Shown here: positions 25,107-33,821 of the stretch, piece after piece
How positions within the stretch are numbered: the stretch's first letter is position 1
Layout: each line of letters opens with the position of its first letter
NCBI RefSeq assembly: GCF_009177095.1
Contig: NZ_AP021861.1
Coordinates: 6,058,501-6,122,500 of the forward strand
Reading direction: 5' to 3'
DNA length: 64,000 nt
From: Lacipirellula parvula
Lineage (GTDB): Bacteria > Planctomycetota > Planctomycetia > Pirellulales > Lacipirellulaceae
Position numbers and translations under genes: made by a program
The notes under the pieces: model-generated
Seen by the model: only the letters and a program-made list of their open reading frames with translations
The model's database searches: none
What the model was told of the DNA's origin: nothing

Positions 25107-25598
25107 TTATGCTGCCGAGACTTCGACTTGCTCTAAGCTCTCGGCGCCCACCAGCCGGCCCGTATCGAGCAGCATGACGATTCGCTCGCCCAGCTTCCCC
25201 ATGCCGGTGATGCAGGACGATTCGCCGCAGGAAGCCAGTTCCGGCGGATCGGCAATCGCATCAGTTGGAATGTTGAGCACGTCCGACACCGTGTCGACGA
25301 CGAGCCCCACCACTCGATTACCGACGTTCACGACGATGATGCAGGTGAACTGGTCGTATTCCTTCTCCGTCATCTCAAAGCGAGCGCGAAGATCAATGAT
25401 CGGCACTACCGTGCCCCGTAAGTTCATCACGCCGCGCACGAACGACGGAGCGTTCGGAATCGGCGTGATCTTGGAGAATCCCTTGATCTCCTGCACGCGC
25501 AGAATCTCGATTCCATACTCCTCGTTCTGCAGCGTGAACGTGAGGAACTGACTGTTGTCGTCAGCGGCCCCTCGGTCGTTTGCAAGCGTGTCTTGCAT
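25107..25598 (-). CDS. cheW: Chemotaxis adaptor protein CheW
   Basis: A 163-residue CheW-domain protein linking receptors to CheA. Typical blocks are FTLQNEEYGIEILRVQEI (start of the domain), PNAPSFVRGVMNLRGTVVPIIDL, and VGLVVDTVSDVLNI. The ATG at 25598 has AGGGG six bases upstream; a longer frame from 25679 adds 27 unlikely residues. It is 71 bp upstream of the MCP gene and co-directional, so they form an operon. The C-terminal CGESSC pair of cysteines is unusual but of unknown meaning. Confidence 0.94.
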   Translation of the reverse strand: MQDTLANDRGAADDNSQFLTFTLQNEEYGIEILRVQEIKGFSKITPIPNAPSFVRGVMNLRGTVVPIIDLRARFEMTEKEYDQFTCIIVVNVGNRVVGLVVDTVSDVLNIPTDAIADPPELASCGESSCITGMGKLGERIVMLLDTGRLVGAESLEQVEVSAA

Positions 25599-26495
25599 GC
25601 GTTGCCCCTTTCTTGTCGTGCACTCCGGCGACCATCGCGCAGAGCATTCCTTACATGGCGTCCGCTGCTTGGCGTTCATCGCTCGTGAAGCGACGCGACG
25701 GGCGGACAGCGAAGACTAGGCGCTGAATTCGATGCGGAATCGTGCGAGATTTGCGCCGGACGCTCCAATCGCGCCCGCGAAATGCATGAGCGCGATTCTG
25801 CGTCTCGCACCGCTGCGAGTTATCGCAAAACAAGCTGATCCATCGGCTGAAAGCCGCACTTATGCTGCTGCTGCTGCGATCGGCGACGATTCGGCAAGCC
25901 GCACAACACCTGCGGTCAATCGCAGGCACTCAACGCCACGAGTCCAATGCCAACAGAATTCCCCAGACGGCTAGTCGCTGAATAGCGATATTCGCACGCT
26001 AGAAGTTAAAAACACGAAGATCAGGTGCACGAAGCAGGGCCTCGCTTCTACGGCAACGCCTACGAAGCGTCAGTGCGACTCAACCGTGCCGGAGCCAAGG
26101 CCCCGCGGGCATTTCGCGGCTCGGCGAGCAGCAAAGATTTATCTCGAGCACATGGAAGCTTAACGGAGCTGCGATAATCTCTCCTCTTTGCAGCTTATCG
26201 AACGAAATGCCGGCAGAGGCATGCCAGTTGCATAGATCGCCCACATTGCTCCTTCCGTGATATATCCGACTTCTTGAGACGCCTGATGCCCGCTTGTTCC
26301 CGGATCGACTCCCTCTGCTCCCACCAGTCACGGTGCAGCCGCGGCTCTTCCGCACCTTCCCGTCGCCGCGTAGCGTGAACTGTTCGCCATTGCGATCAGG
26401 TTCCGCGCTTTCAGCATCCGGACGAACCCTTCGCCGTCAGCTTCCTTTGCTCACCGTTTTACTTCTGGAAGAACACCTAAGTGGAGAAAATGCTA
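25599..26495. other. Gene-free divergent region of about 900 bp
   Basis: Lies between the divergent cheW and PEP-CTERM genes. Short frames are present but none has coding character or a good start. Regulatory sites for both genes are expected here, yet I could not single out a promoter or RNA motif. Confidence 0.5.
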
Positions 26496-27239
26496 ATGAA
26501 GAATCCCGTTTTCATCGCGACGGCGGCGATCGCTCTCGCCGCTGCAGCGGCGCATGGCGCCGTCATTCAGTCGCAAGGGTTTGAAGGAACTCCGACGCAA
26601 GGCTGGGGCTACGCTCTAACCGGCACGGGCGGAAGCGTCAGCAACGAGAGCCTGGCGGCCGACGCTCCGGCCAGTTCGCGCGTCCGTAGCGGCAGCTATT
26701 CTTTCCAACACAGCGCCACGGCGGCGTCCGTGCAAGCGAGCACGTTGGCATTCGATCCCGTCTCGCTGACCGACTACGAAGACGTTGCCGTAGAACTGCG
26801 GCTCGCGTCCATCAGCAAAACTTCTGGCAATGGCAACGACAACGCTGATCTCGTGCAGGTTTTCATTGCACTTGATGGCGCAGCTTTCTCGGCCACCGCA
26901 GACCTGACGGTCGAAGGGAATGCAAACGCCCGCTGGTCGTACACTTCTGGCACGGGCGTCGCTGAGGTTACTGTCGGTACGCCGGTTCCGAAGTTTCAGC
27001 CTGCTGGCGGCGCTAGCCGGACAACCGACGGTTATAGCAAACTACTGCTAAACATTCCTGACTCAGCGGCATCGTTCGCGTTGAAGGTCGTCAGCACCAA
27101 CAATGCAACCGGCGAAATCTGGGCTATCGACGACGTTTCCGTCAGCGGCACGTTGAAGACAGTCCCCGAGCCCGCGTCGCTCGGCTTGCTCGTGCTTGGC
27201 GGCGTCGCGACTGTGGCTGTTCGCCGCCGGATGGCATAA
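26496..27239 (+). CDS. PEP-CTERM exported protein
   Basis: A 247-residue exported protein. The signal peptide (MKNPVFIATAAIALAAAAAHG) is followed by a beta-rich domain with SQGFEGTPTQGWGY, of the jelly-roll type found in planctomycete surface proteins. The C-terminus VPEPASLGLLVLGG plus a basic RRRMA tail is a PEP-CTERM sorting signal, normally cut by an exosortase. I chose the ATG at 26496 with GGAG ten bases upstream. No exosortase is in the window. A strong hairpin follows the stop. Function unknown; the large lyase downstream also has this signal. Confidence 0.87.
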   Translation: MKNPVFIATAAIALAAAAAHGAVIQSQGFEGTPTQGWGYALTGTGGSVSNESLAADAPASSRVRSGSYSFQHSATAASVQASTLAFDPVSLTDYEDVAVELRLASISKTSGNGNDNADLVQVFIALDGAAFSATADLTVEGNANARWSYTSGTGVAEVTVGTPVPKFQPAGGASRTTDGYSKLLLNIPDSAASFALKVVSTNNATGEIWAIDDVSVSGTLKTVPEPASLGLLVLGGVATVAVRRRMA

Positions 27240-27270
27240 TCGCTGCTCGGCATTAGCGAGGCTAATTCCT

Positions 27271-27314
27271 CCTGGGACGGCGGACCATGCGCTGCCGTCC
27301 CAGGCCTTCTCTTT
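27271..27314 (+). terminator. Terminator after the PEP-CTERM gene
   Basis: CCTGGGACGGC (27271-27281) pairs with GCCGTCCCAGG (27294-27304), an 11-bp stem followed by CCTTCTCTTT. An ATG at 27287 lies in the loop, which argues against that ATG as the start of the next gene. Confidence 0.72.
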
Positions 27315-27328
27315 CGGAGCTTGTGAAC

Positions 27329-30300
27329 GTGCTTCATCGCTCACGTGTTATATCGATCACTGTTCGCGTTGCCATTCTAGCCATCGCGCCTGCGCTGACG
27401 GTAAGCTTCGTGCGCCCCATTTACGCCGACGACCTGTCGACCGTGCGGGACCGCCTGATGGCGGATCTGTTGAGTTCCGTCCCCTCGGCGTCGACTGTCA
27501 ACGGCTATCGCTCCAGCCTCAGCGCCAATGGAAGTTGGTCAGATGTGAACTACGGCTCGCAATCGCGCGTCGACTGGGAACCGATGACGCACCTGACGCG
27601 TCTCACCGCCATGGCCGAGGCGTATTCGAGCAGTTCGAATTCGCTCTACCAGAACACGGCGCTCCGCGACGACATCCTGAAAGCGTATGACTACTGGATC
27701 AGTCGCAATCCGCTGAGCGACAACTGGTACTACAACGAAATCTCGGCGCCGCAGGAACTCGGCAATGCGATGGTGCTGATCAACAGCGCGCTCTCGTCGT
27801 CCCGGCGAAACAGCGGCCTCGATATTCTGGAACGCGCTTATCGCTCGCGCAGCAGCACGAGTCTCAACACCGGCATGAATCGCGTCGAACGCGCGACGGC
27901 CGGCATCAGTCGCGGCATCGTCGCCGGCAGCAACAGCATCACGGCCGACGCTTTTGCCGCGATCGGCGACACGCTCGTCGTAACGACCGGCGAGGGAATC
28001 CAACGCGATGGATCGTTTCACCAACATGGCCGGCAGCTTTACAACCAAGGGTATGGCTCGTCGTTCATTGGCGGCGTGACGCAAGCGCTCGAACTCAACG
28101 GCGGCACGAGCTTCGCATTCGCCAGCGACAATCAACGGGCGCTCATCGACTACATGCTTGACGGCACCCAATGGATGGTCCGCGGGCAGGTGGTCGACTA
28201 CACCGCCAGCGGTCGCGAGATCACTCGCAAAGGCCAAGACGACAACGCCGCCGCACTTTCGGGCCGGCTAAAAACAATCATCGACTCGACGCTCGGCTAT
28301 CGTGCGGCGGAACTCACGGCGTTTCGCGAGCGGATCCTCGCCGCCAACTCCAGCGGCGCCGCGAGCCCGACGCTCGCGCTGAGCGGCAACAAGCATTTCT
28401 GGCGTTCTGATTTCACCGTTCACCAGCGGCCCGACTTCTACGCTTCCGTCAAGCTTTCGTCGACGCGGACGGTTCAACCCGAAACCGGCAACGACGAGGG
28501 GTTGAAGAACCTCTACCTAAGCGACGGCGTCAACCTCATCATGCGGACCGGGAATGAGTACGACAACATTATGCCGGTCTGGAATTGGCGGCGGTTGCCC
28601 GGTACCACGGTCGAGCAAGATTCGCGGTCGCTCAAGCCGACCGACGACTTCGGCGTCACGGGCACCAGCACCTACGCCGGAGGCGTCTCCGATGGCGAGT
28701 ACGGCGCCTCGGCGTTCAAGTACAACCGCTTCAACGTCAAAGCGAACAAGTCTTGGTTCTTCTTCGACGACGAATTCGTCGCCCTCGGCGCGGCGATCGA
28801 TGCGCCAAACTCGGTCAACAACGTCAACACAACCGTCAACCAGACGCTCCTCAAAGGAACGGTCAGCTACAAAACAGCCGACAGCGCCGCTCGGCAAACG
28901 ATCACACTCGGTCAAACCGTAACGCCGGCCAATCTGGAGTGGGTCTTTCACGACGGCGTCGGTTACTTTTTCCCTACTCCCGTGAGCAATGCGACGTTCC
29001 GTGCGTATACGCAGACGGGCACCTGGGAGTCGATCAACGAACGCTACGACGACACCGCGGTCAGCAAAGACGTCTTCACGCTCTACGTGAATCACGGTAA
29101 TGGTTTTACCGGCGGTTCGTACAACTACATTGCCGTTCCTGGCCTCACCGTCGGCGATATGGATAGCTACCTCGCGGCCAATCCCATCGAAGTCCTGCGG
29201 AACACGAGCGCTGTGCAGGCGGTGCGACAATCGAGCCTCGACGTGACGCAGGCGGCATTTTACTCGGCTAGCTCATTGAACCTGGGCGGCGGCCAATCGT
29301 TCGCCGTGAGCGATCCCTCGACCGTCATCATGCGGCGGCCGAACAACGCGCTGCAGTTGACCGCGTCGAGTCCCGAAGCGAAATCGCTGCCGCTCGACAT
29401 CGATCTCAACAGCGTCAAGTTTGCAACGAACGGCGGCAGCTGGCTCGATGGCTTCGGCAAATCGGCGACGGTCACGCTCGGACTCCCCGGCGGCGATCGC
29501 GCTGGGGCCTCGGTCGGCATCGCTATCAGCACCGACGCCGCCGCAACGCCGACGATTCGCTTCACGACGTTCGATCAGCCGACGACCTTTAGTTATGTTT
29601 CAGACGCCCCGCTCGCGCTCCCCGCGAACACGACGCTCTACGCCGGCAGCAACAAGACGCTGACGTTCAACGGCGCCATCACCGGCAACGCTTCGCTCAC
29701 CAAATCGGGCGAGAGCGACCTGAATCTCAAAGGAGCCAACGGCTACCGCGGCGGAACCACCGTCCTCGGCGGCGACGTCGCGGTGAGCGGCGATCAACGC
29801 GAAGCGGACGGCGGCTGGACCGTCGGCCCCAGTAATGCGTCCGATGTGACAGTCGACTTCCTCGCCAACGCGAAGATCAACGTCAGCGCTGCCGGTCGGG
29901 TTCACCTTGGTAACACAACGCCCAGCGGCGAAGGCAAGAACATCCTCAATGCCGCGGGAACGGTCGTCAACGAGGGTGCACTATACGTTGGCAGAAACGC
30001 GACGGTGAACGTGACGGGCGAATGGACGCAAACGGGCCCACTCTCCATCGTGGCCCGCGGCAGTAGTCCGTTCTCGCCAGTGTTGGCGGTCCCCAACGGA
30101 GGCGCCTTCAACTACGCTGGCACGACGAACATCAAAATGGATCCCGCGCCTGACAGCACCGGCGTCGCTTCGCTGATCATCGGCGACGGCAGCGGGGCGG
30201 GCGTCTTCAGCACTTCGCGCGGCTTCGAGCGAACCGTCCCCACCGGTGATGGCGCCAGCGTCATCACGCTGCAAAACAACGGCAAGCTCGCCCTCACTGC

Positions 30301-31312
30301 CGATGTACCGCAACTCACGACGGGGCAGTTCCAATTCCAACTCGGCGCCGTCGCCGGCGTCGTCGATACGAAGAGCTATTACGCGGGCCTGAGCACGCCA
30401 ATCACGAATCAGTCAGGAAAAATCGGCGGACTGACGAAACGCGGCAACGGCACGTTAGAACTCTTCGTCGCTAGCCAATATCAAGGCGAGACACTCGTTG
30501 GCAACGGCACGCTGAAAGTGAGCAACACGACTGGATCGGCAACCGGCACAGGCGCCGTCGTCGTCGAAGCTGGCGCCTCGCTGACTGGCAGCGGTGCGAT
30601 CAGCGGCGCCGTTGCACTGCAGGCCGGCGGCTCGATCGCTCCCGGCGCCACGACTGGGACACTCACGACCGGCGCTCAAACGTGGTCGGGCGGCGGCGCG
30701 TTCTGCTTTGAAGTTGCTTCCGTCGATCCCAGCCAAACGTCGCAAAGTGCCAAACGCGGGCTCCTCGGCGGCGCCGACTGGCTCGCGGTCAATGGCTCGA
30801 TCACGATCAGCGCCACTGCGGCGAACCCGTTCGTCATCAACCTCGCCGGGTTGATGGGCGACGTGCTCGGCAGCGTCGAGGCCTGGAACGCTGCTCGCAA
30901 CTACACATGGACGCTCGCTACGGCTAGCGGCGGCATCAGCGGCTTCGCAGCCGATCGCTTCGTGATCGACGCCGCCGACTTCGCGGCGACCAATGACGTC
31001 AACGGCGTCTGGAGCATCAACCGCTTAGGCAACTCGCTCCTCCTCGAATACGCCGCGAACGGCGTCGCCGGCGACTTCGATGACAACGGCCTCGTTGACG
31101 GCGCCGATTTTCTGGCTTGGCAGCGTGGATTCGGCAGCAATTACAGCGAGAGCGATTTGGAAACCTGGCGCGCCAGCTTTGCCGCTGCCTCCTTTGCCAC
31201 GGCGACGCCCGTTCCAGAGCCTGCTGCCATCCATCTGCTCGCGCTCGCCGCATTCGCTGGCGCATGGTCGGTTCGTCAACGACTTGCAACCACCTCTGGC
31301 GAACTCGCCTGA
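27329..31312 (+). CDS. Secreted polysaccharide lyase family 8-type protein with dockerin-like and PEP-CTERM ends
   Basis: A protein of about 1327 residues. A signal peptide (to YADD) leads to an alpha/alpha-toroid lyase domain with NWYYNEISAPQELGN and SFHQHGRQLYNQGYG, holding the His and Tyr expected of PL8 (hyaluronate, chondroitin or xanthan lyases), then the beta-sandwich part. From about 800 two autotransporter-type strand repeats occur (LTKSGESDLNLKGANGYRGG; LTKRGNGTLELF). Near the end GDFDDNGLVDGADFLAWQRG is a dockerin-like calcium loop, then VPEPAAIHLLALAAF as PEP-CTERM. The GTG at 27329 has GGAG nine bases upstream; an ATG at 27287 is inside a terminator. Substrate is inferred to be an acidic polysaccharide. 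Confidence 0.88.
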   Translation: MLHRSRVISITVRVAILAIAPALTVSFVRPIYADDLSTVRDRLMADLLSSVPSASTVNGYRSSLSANGSWSDVNYGSQSRVDWEPMTHLTRLTAMAEAYSSSSNSLYQNTALRDDILKAYDYWISRNPLSDNWYYNEISAPQELGNAMVLINSALSSSRRNSGLDILERAYRSRSSTSLNTGMNRVERATAGISRGIVAGSNSITADAFAAIGDTLVVTTGEGIQRDGSFHQHGRQLYNQGYGSSFIGGVTQALELNGGTSFAFASDNQRALIDYMLDGTQWMVRGQVVDYTASGREITRKGQDDNAAALSGRLKTIIDSTLGYRAAELTAFRERILAANSSGAASPTLALSGNKHFWRSDFTVHQRPDFYASVKLSSTRTVQPETGNDEGLKNLYLSDGVNLIMRTGNEYDNIMPVWNWRRLPGTTVEQDSRSLKPTDDFGVTGTSTYAGGVSDGEYGASAFKYNRFNVKANKSWFFFDDEFVALGAAIDAPNSVNNVNTTVNQTLLKGTVSYKTADSAARQTITLGQTVTPANLEWVFHDGVGYFFPTPVSNATFRAYTQTGTWESINERYDDTAVSKDVFTLYVNHGNGFTGGSYNYIAVPGLTVGDMDSYLAANPIEVLRNTSAVQAVRQSSLDVTQAAFYSASSLNLGGGQSFAVSDPSTVIMRRPNNALQLTASSPEAKSLPLDIDLNSVKFATNGGSWLDGFGKSATVTLGLPGGDRAGASVGIAISTDAAATPTIRFTTFDQPTTFSYVSDAPLALPANTTLYAGSNKTLTFNGAITGNASLTKSGESDLNLKGANGYRGGTTVLGGDVAVSGDQREADGGWTVGPSNASDVTVDFLANAKINVSAAGRVHLGNTTPSGEGKNILNAAGTVVNEGALYVGRNATVNVTGEWTQTGPLSIVARGSSPFSPVLAVPNGGAFNYAGTTNIKMDPAPDSTGVASLIIGDGSGAGVFSTSRGFERTVPTGDGASVITLQNNGKLALTADVPQLTTGQFQFQLGAVAGVVDTKSYYAGLSTPITNQSGKIGGLTKRGNGTLELFVASQYQGETLVGNGTLKVSNTTGSATGTGAVVVEAGASLTGSGAISGAVALQAGGSIAPGATTGTLTTGAQTWSGGGAFCFEVASVDPSQTSQSAKRGLLGGADWLAVNGSITISATAANPFVINLAGLMGDVLGSVEAWNAARNYTWTLATASGGISGFAADRFVIDAADFAATNDVNGVWSINRLGNSLLLEYAANGVAGDFDDNGLVDGADFLAWQRGFGSNYSESDLETWRASFAAASFATATPVPEPAAIHLLALAAFAGAWSVRQRLATTSGELA

Positions 31313-31730
31313 TCGATGGCTCAGAGCCAATGCACGCGAAAGTCTCAATCAACTCCATTAACCAAGGATTACCGCAGAGTGCCTGAGCATCTCCTTTCCC
31401 GCAGGAACTTTCGTGACCAGGTCCAAGGGCCAAGTTCGGGTATATGGCATTCAGCGCGAAGGCGGGCTGGAAAAACTCGACCGGAAGCAGTTCATGAAAA
31501 AGGTGATGCAAGCTCCGCGCACAATCCAGAAGGAAACCTGAAGCGCGTTTGCATGTGACTCGCGGACTTTCCGTACTTCTGTCTTCGCGCCGTCGTTAAG
31601 CCGTGCCATAATGTGGCTCGACGTCGTCGACATGCCGCTTTTTGGACCATGACGGCGTCATCCGAGATGCCATCGCGCCCCCCGCGATGCCATCCGGCGG
31701 TCCATCTTCATTGGTCGCTGGGGGGATTCT
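31313..31730. other. Gene-free stretch of 418 bp
   Basis: No coding sequence supported. A small hairpin (CATCGCG/CGCGATG around 31674-31693, flanked by GATGCCATC direct repeats) lies shortly before the DUF1559 start. The CATAAT at about 31607 could be a -10 element, but no good -35 is seen. Confidence 0.45.
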
Positions 31731-32795
31731 ATGCGCGCCGCCGCTCTGCTCGCCTGCCGCTCCCGTCCATTAGGACGCGTGTCTTCTCGCCAAGGTCCAC
31801 GGCCTCACGCGACGCTGCCAACACGGTCAAACCGATCGGCGTTCACGCTCGTCGAGCTCTTGGTCGTCATCGCGATTATCGGCGTGCTGGTGGCGCTGCT
31901 GCTTCCGGCGGTGCAAGCCGCGCGCGAGGCGGCGCGGCGTTCCACATGCGTGAACAACCTCAAGCAAATCGCCCTCGCCGCGCTCAATTACGAATCAGCC
32001 AAACGCACGCTTCCCGCCGGCGCGGAGATTCAGGTTCCCGAACATTGCAACGACTCCAGCGCGAGCGATTGTCGCGGCAACCCCATGTACATCGCCATTA
32101 TGCCGTACTTCGAGCAGGGCGTCGTCGAGCAACGATACGACTACAAGCAAGGTTGGTCGCGTTGGCTCAACGATACGGCGCATGGCGGAGCGAACGCGGC
32201 CGCCAACCAAGAACTCGCCAACTCCGAAATCGCCGTCTTTAAATGCCCTTCAATGGCGGTCTTTCTAGAAGAGAAGCCCCGCCGCGACTACTTCGGCATC
32301 ACGGGCGGACTCAACCAAGCCGCCACAGGATTTCGAGGGAAGGTCTTCAACGACGGCGTGTTTTTTGTCGGAGAACAGGGAGTCGAGTTGGCTAAAGTCA
32401 TCGACGGCACGTCGAATACGCTTGGCCTTGGCGAAAGCGTCCATCCCAATCTGTACGGCATCGGCAACGGCTACGGCATCAACACGATCGGCGGCCCCAG
32501 CGCCTGGTACGACGGAGCCGCGTGCGTCGGCGATGCGGCAAAAGCGAATTGCGATCTGGCCAAGACGTCGTACGGCCGATCTGTGCGTGCACTCATCTAC
32601 GCGCTCAACTTCAACATGATTCAATCGTTTGGCGTACTCAAACCCGAGCTGGAAAATGATCTGCCGTTCGGCAGCATGCACGCGAGCGGAGCCAACTTTG
32701 CGTACGTCGACGGGCACGTCGAATTCCTGGCCGACTCGCTCGAAGCGCTGCAGCTTGGCGCCATGGCCACTCGCGACGGAGACGTAAAATTTTGA
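31731..32795 (+). CDS. DUF1559 family pseudopilin-like protein
   Basis: A 354-residue protein of the planctomycete DUF1559 family. It has a type IV prepilin-like N-terminus, SAFTLVELLVVIAIIGVLV, preceded by a basic leader, followed by LLPAVQAAREAARRSTCVNNLKQ. The C-terminus carries the family's FGSMHASGANFAYVDGHVEFL block. Such proteins are exported and probably assembled by a type II or type IV-like system; their function is unknown. The ATG at 31731 has a GGGGGGA ribosome binding site. The next gene, a lipoprotein, overlaps by 4 bp, a pairing that is common in planctomycetes. Confidence 0.93.
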   Translation: MRAAALLACRSRPLGRVSSRQGPRPHATLPTRSNRSAFTLVELLVVIAIIGVLVALLLPAVQAAREAARRSTCVNNLKQIALAALNYESAKRTLPAGAEIQVPEHCNDSSASDCRGNPMYIAIMPYFEQGVVEQRYDYKQGWSRWLNDTAHGGANAAANQELANSEIAVFKCPSMAVFLEEKPRRDYFGITGGLNQAATGFRGKVFNDGVFFVGEQGVELAKVIDGTSNTLGLGESVHPNLYGIGNGYGINTIGGPSAWYDGAACVGDAAKANCDLAKTSYGRSVRALIYALNFNMIQSFGVLKPELENDLPFGSMHASGANFAYVDGHVEFLADSLEALQLGAMATRDGDVKF

Positions 32796-33271
32796 AGAAT
32801 CTCATTTGTAAGGCGCCCGCTCGACGGCGTACCGCAACGTGGTTGATCGCGAGCGGCATGTTGCTCGGTTGCGGCGACGGGCATCCTCCTTTAGCGCCGG
32901 TGTCCGGCGTCGTCACCTTCGGCGGCAAGCCCGTGGAAACGGGGACGATCGCCTTCCACCAGCCCGGAGGACGTTCCGCAGCAGGCGCGCTCGGTCCGGG
33001 AGGGGCGTACAAGCTGACGACGTTCGAAGCGGGCGATGGCGCGCTCCTCGGCACGCACAAAGTCGTGATCGACGCCGTTCGCGTGAGCGGAGGTCCGCCG
33101 CCGGCAAAGTCCTTCGCCGACGAGATCAAGCAATCGCAGATGCCTCAAACTTCGGCAGGTCCAACCGTTCAGCGACTGGTCCCCGAGAACTACGCATCGC
33201 AGACCAGCACGCCGCTCGAAGCCGAAGTGAAAAGCGAAGACAACGTGATCAACTTCCACCTAAAGAAATAG
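32792..33271 (+). CDS. Small lipoprotein with carboxypeptidase-regulatory-like beta domain
   Basis: A 159-residue lipoprotein. The TTG start overlaps the DUF1559 stop (TTGA). A basic N-terminus and the lipobox MLLGC (Cys near residue 27) are followed by VSGVVTFGGKPVETGTIAFHQPGG, the transthyretin/carboxypeptidase-regulatory type of start, and a final EVKSEDNVINFHLKK strand. These lipoproteins regularly accompany DUF1559 proteins, and their role is unknown. Confidence 0.87.
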   Translation: MKNLICKAPARRRTATWLIASGMLLGCGDGHPPLAPVSGVVTFGGKPVETGTIAFHQPGGRSAAGALGPGGAYKLTTFEAGDGALLGTHKVVIDAVRVSGGPPPAKSFADEIKQSQMPQTSAGPTVQRLVPENYASQTSTPLEAEVKSEDNVINFHLKK

Positions 33272-33340
33272 GCAGGGTGCTCGCGAAGAGCATCGACGAA
33301 GCCGGAGGCATTGCGAGCCTCGCATGATCCATGGCCGTGA

Positions 33341-33360
33341 AAAACGGTACGTACCGTTTT
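33341..33360. terminator. Perfect 20-bp palindrome, possible bidirectional terminator or operator
   Basis: AAAACGGTAC is followed directly by its reverse complement, so the 20-mer is fully self-complementary, and A- and T-tracts end it on both strands. It lies between the convergent lipoprotein gene and tRNA-Ile, where a two-way terminator would fit. The lack of a loop means a protein-binding site is also possible. Confidence 0.5.
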
Positions 33361-33435
33361 GGCCGGATAGAAACGCAGCGCCGCCGAGCGTGGGCAAGCA
33401 CCAAAAGCCGTTGATTCGGCGGAAACGAAAGCAAG

Positions 33436-33509
33436 TGGGCGCACCAAGACTCGAACTTGGGACCTCAGCCTTATCAGGGCTGCGCTCTAACCAACTGAGC
33501 TATGCGCCC
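33436..33509 (-). tRNA. tRNA-Ile (GAT anticodon)
   Basis: Reads on the minus strand from GGGCGCA at 33509 to TGCGCCC, with discriminator A at 33436. The acceptor stem has seven perfect pairs. The D arm (GCTCAGTTGGTTAGAGC), anticodon stem CAGCC/GGCTG with loop CTGATAA (anticodon GAT), and T arm with GTTCGAG are complete. CCA is not encoded. The GAT anticodon decodes ATC and ATT. This tRNA is not inside an rRNA operon here. Confidence 0.97.
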
Positions 33510-33821
33510 GCATGAAAGACGCCGCGTTTTCTCGCACGTCGGGGCGTTGGCAGTCCCCAGCGATCTGTCGGCAAAGCAAGCAAGTCCCATATTCTAGATT
33601 GCGGGCGGTCGCTGTCAAAGGGGGATGCCGTCGAAGAATTCGACGCGACAATGCCGCGAAAATGCGGCGATTTTTCGCGAAAAACCTGTCGTCCAGATGG
33701 CAGAACAGGTGCAATCGGTCTGGCTTCAATCCGCGGATCGCCACTATAAACCGGGGAAGTCGACGGCTGGCCTCGCAGCCGCGGCGGCGATTTCGTTACC
33801 CGACCCGAAGGATTTCCAGGC
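33510..33821. other. Spacer between tRNA-Ile and the redoxin-like gene
   Basis: 312 bp without a gene. It holds the minus-strand tRNA promoter at 33591-33618. A TATAAA at 33745-33750 could be a -10 element for the downstream plus-strand gene, but its -35 region is poor. Confidence 0.5.
33591..33618 (-). promoter_or_regulatory. Promoter of tRNA-Ile
   Basis: On the minus strand TTGACA (33618-33613), a 16-base spacer and TAGAAT (33596-33591) make a near-consensus housekeeping promoter. The predicted start is about 75 bases before the tRNA 5' end, which implies a trimmed leader. Confidence 0.75.

Noticed and set aside
27287-27328. ATG at 27287 as the start of the lyase
   Set aside because: It lies in the loop of the upstream terminator and has no ribosome binding site; the GTG at 27329 is better placed.
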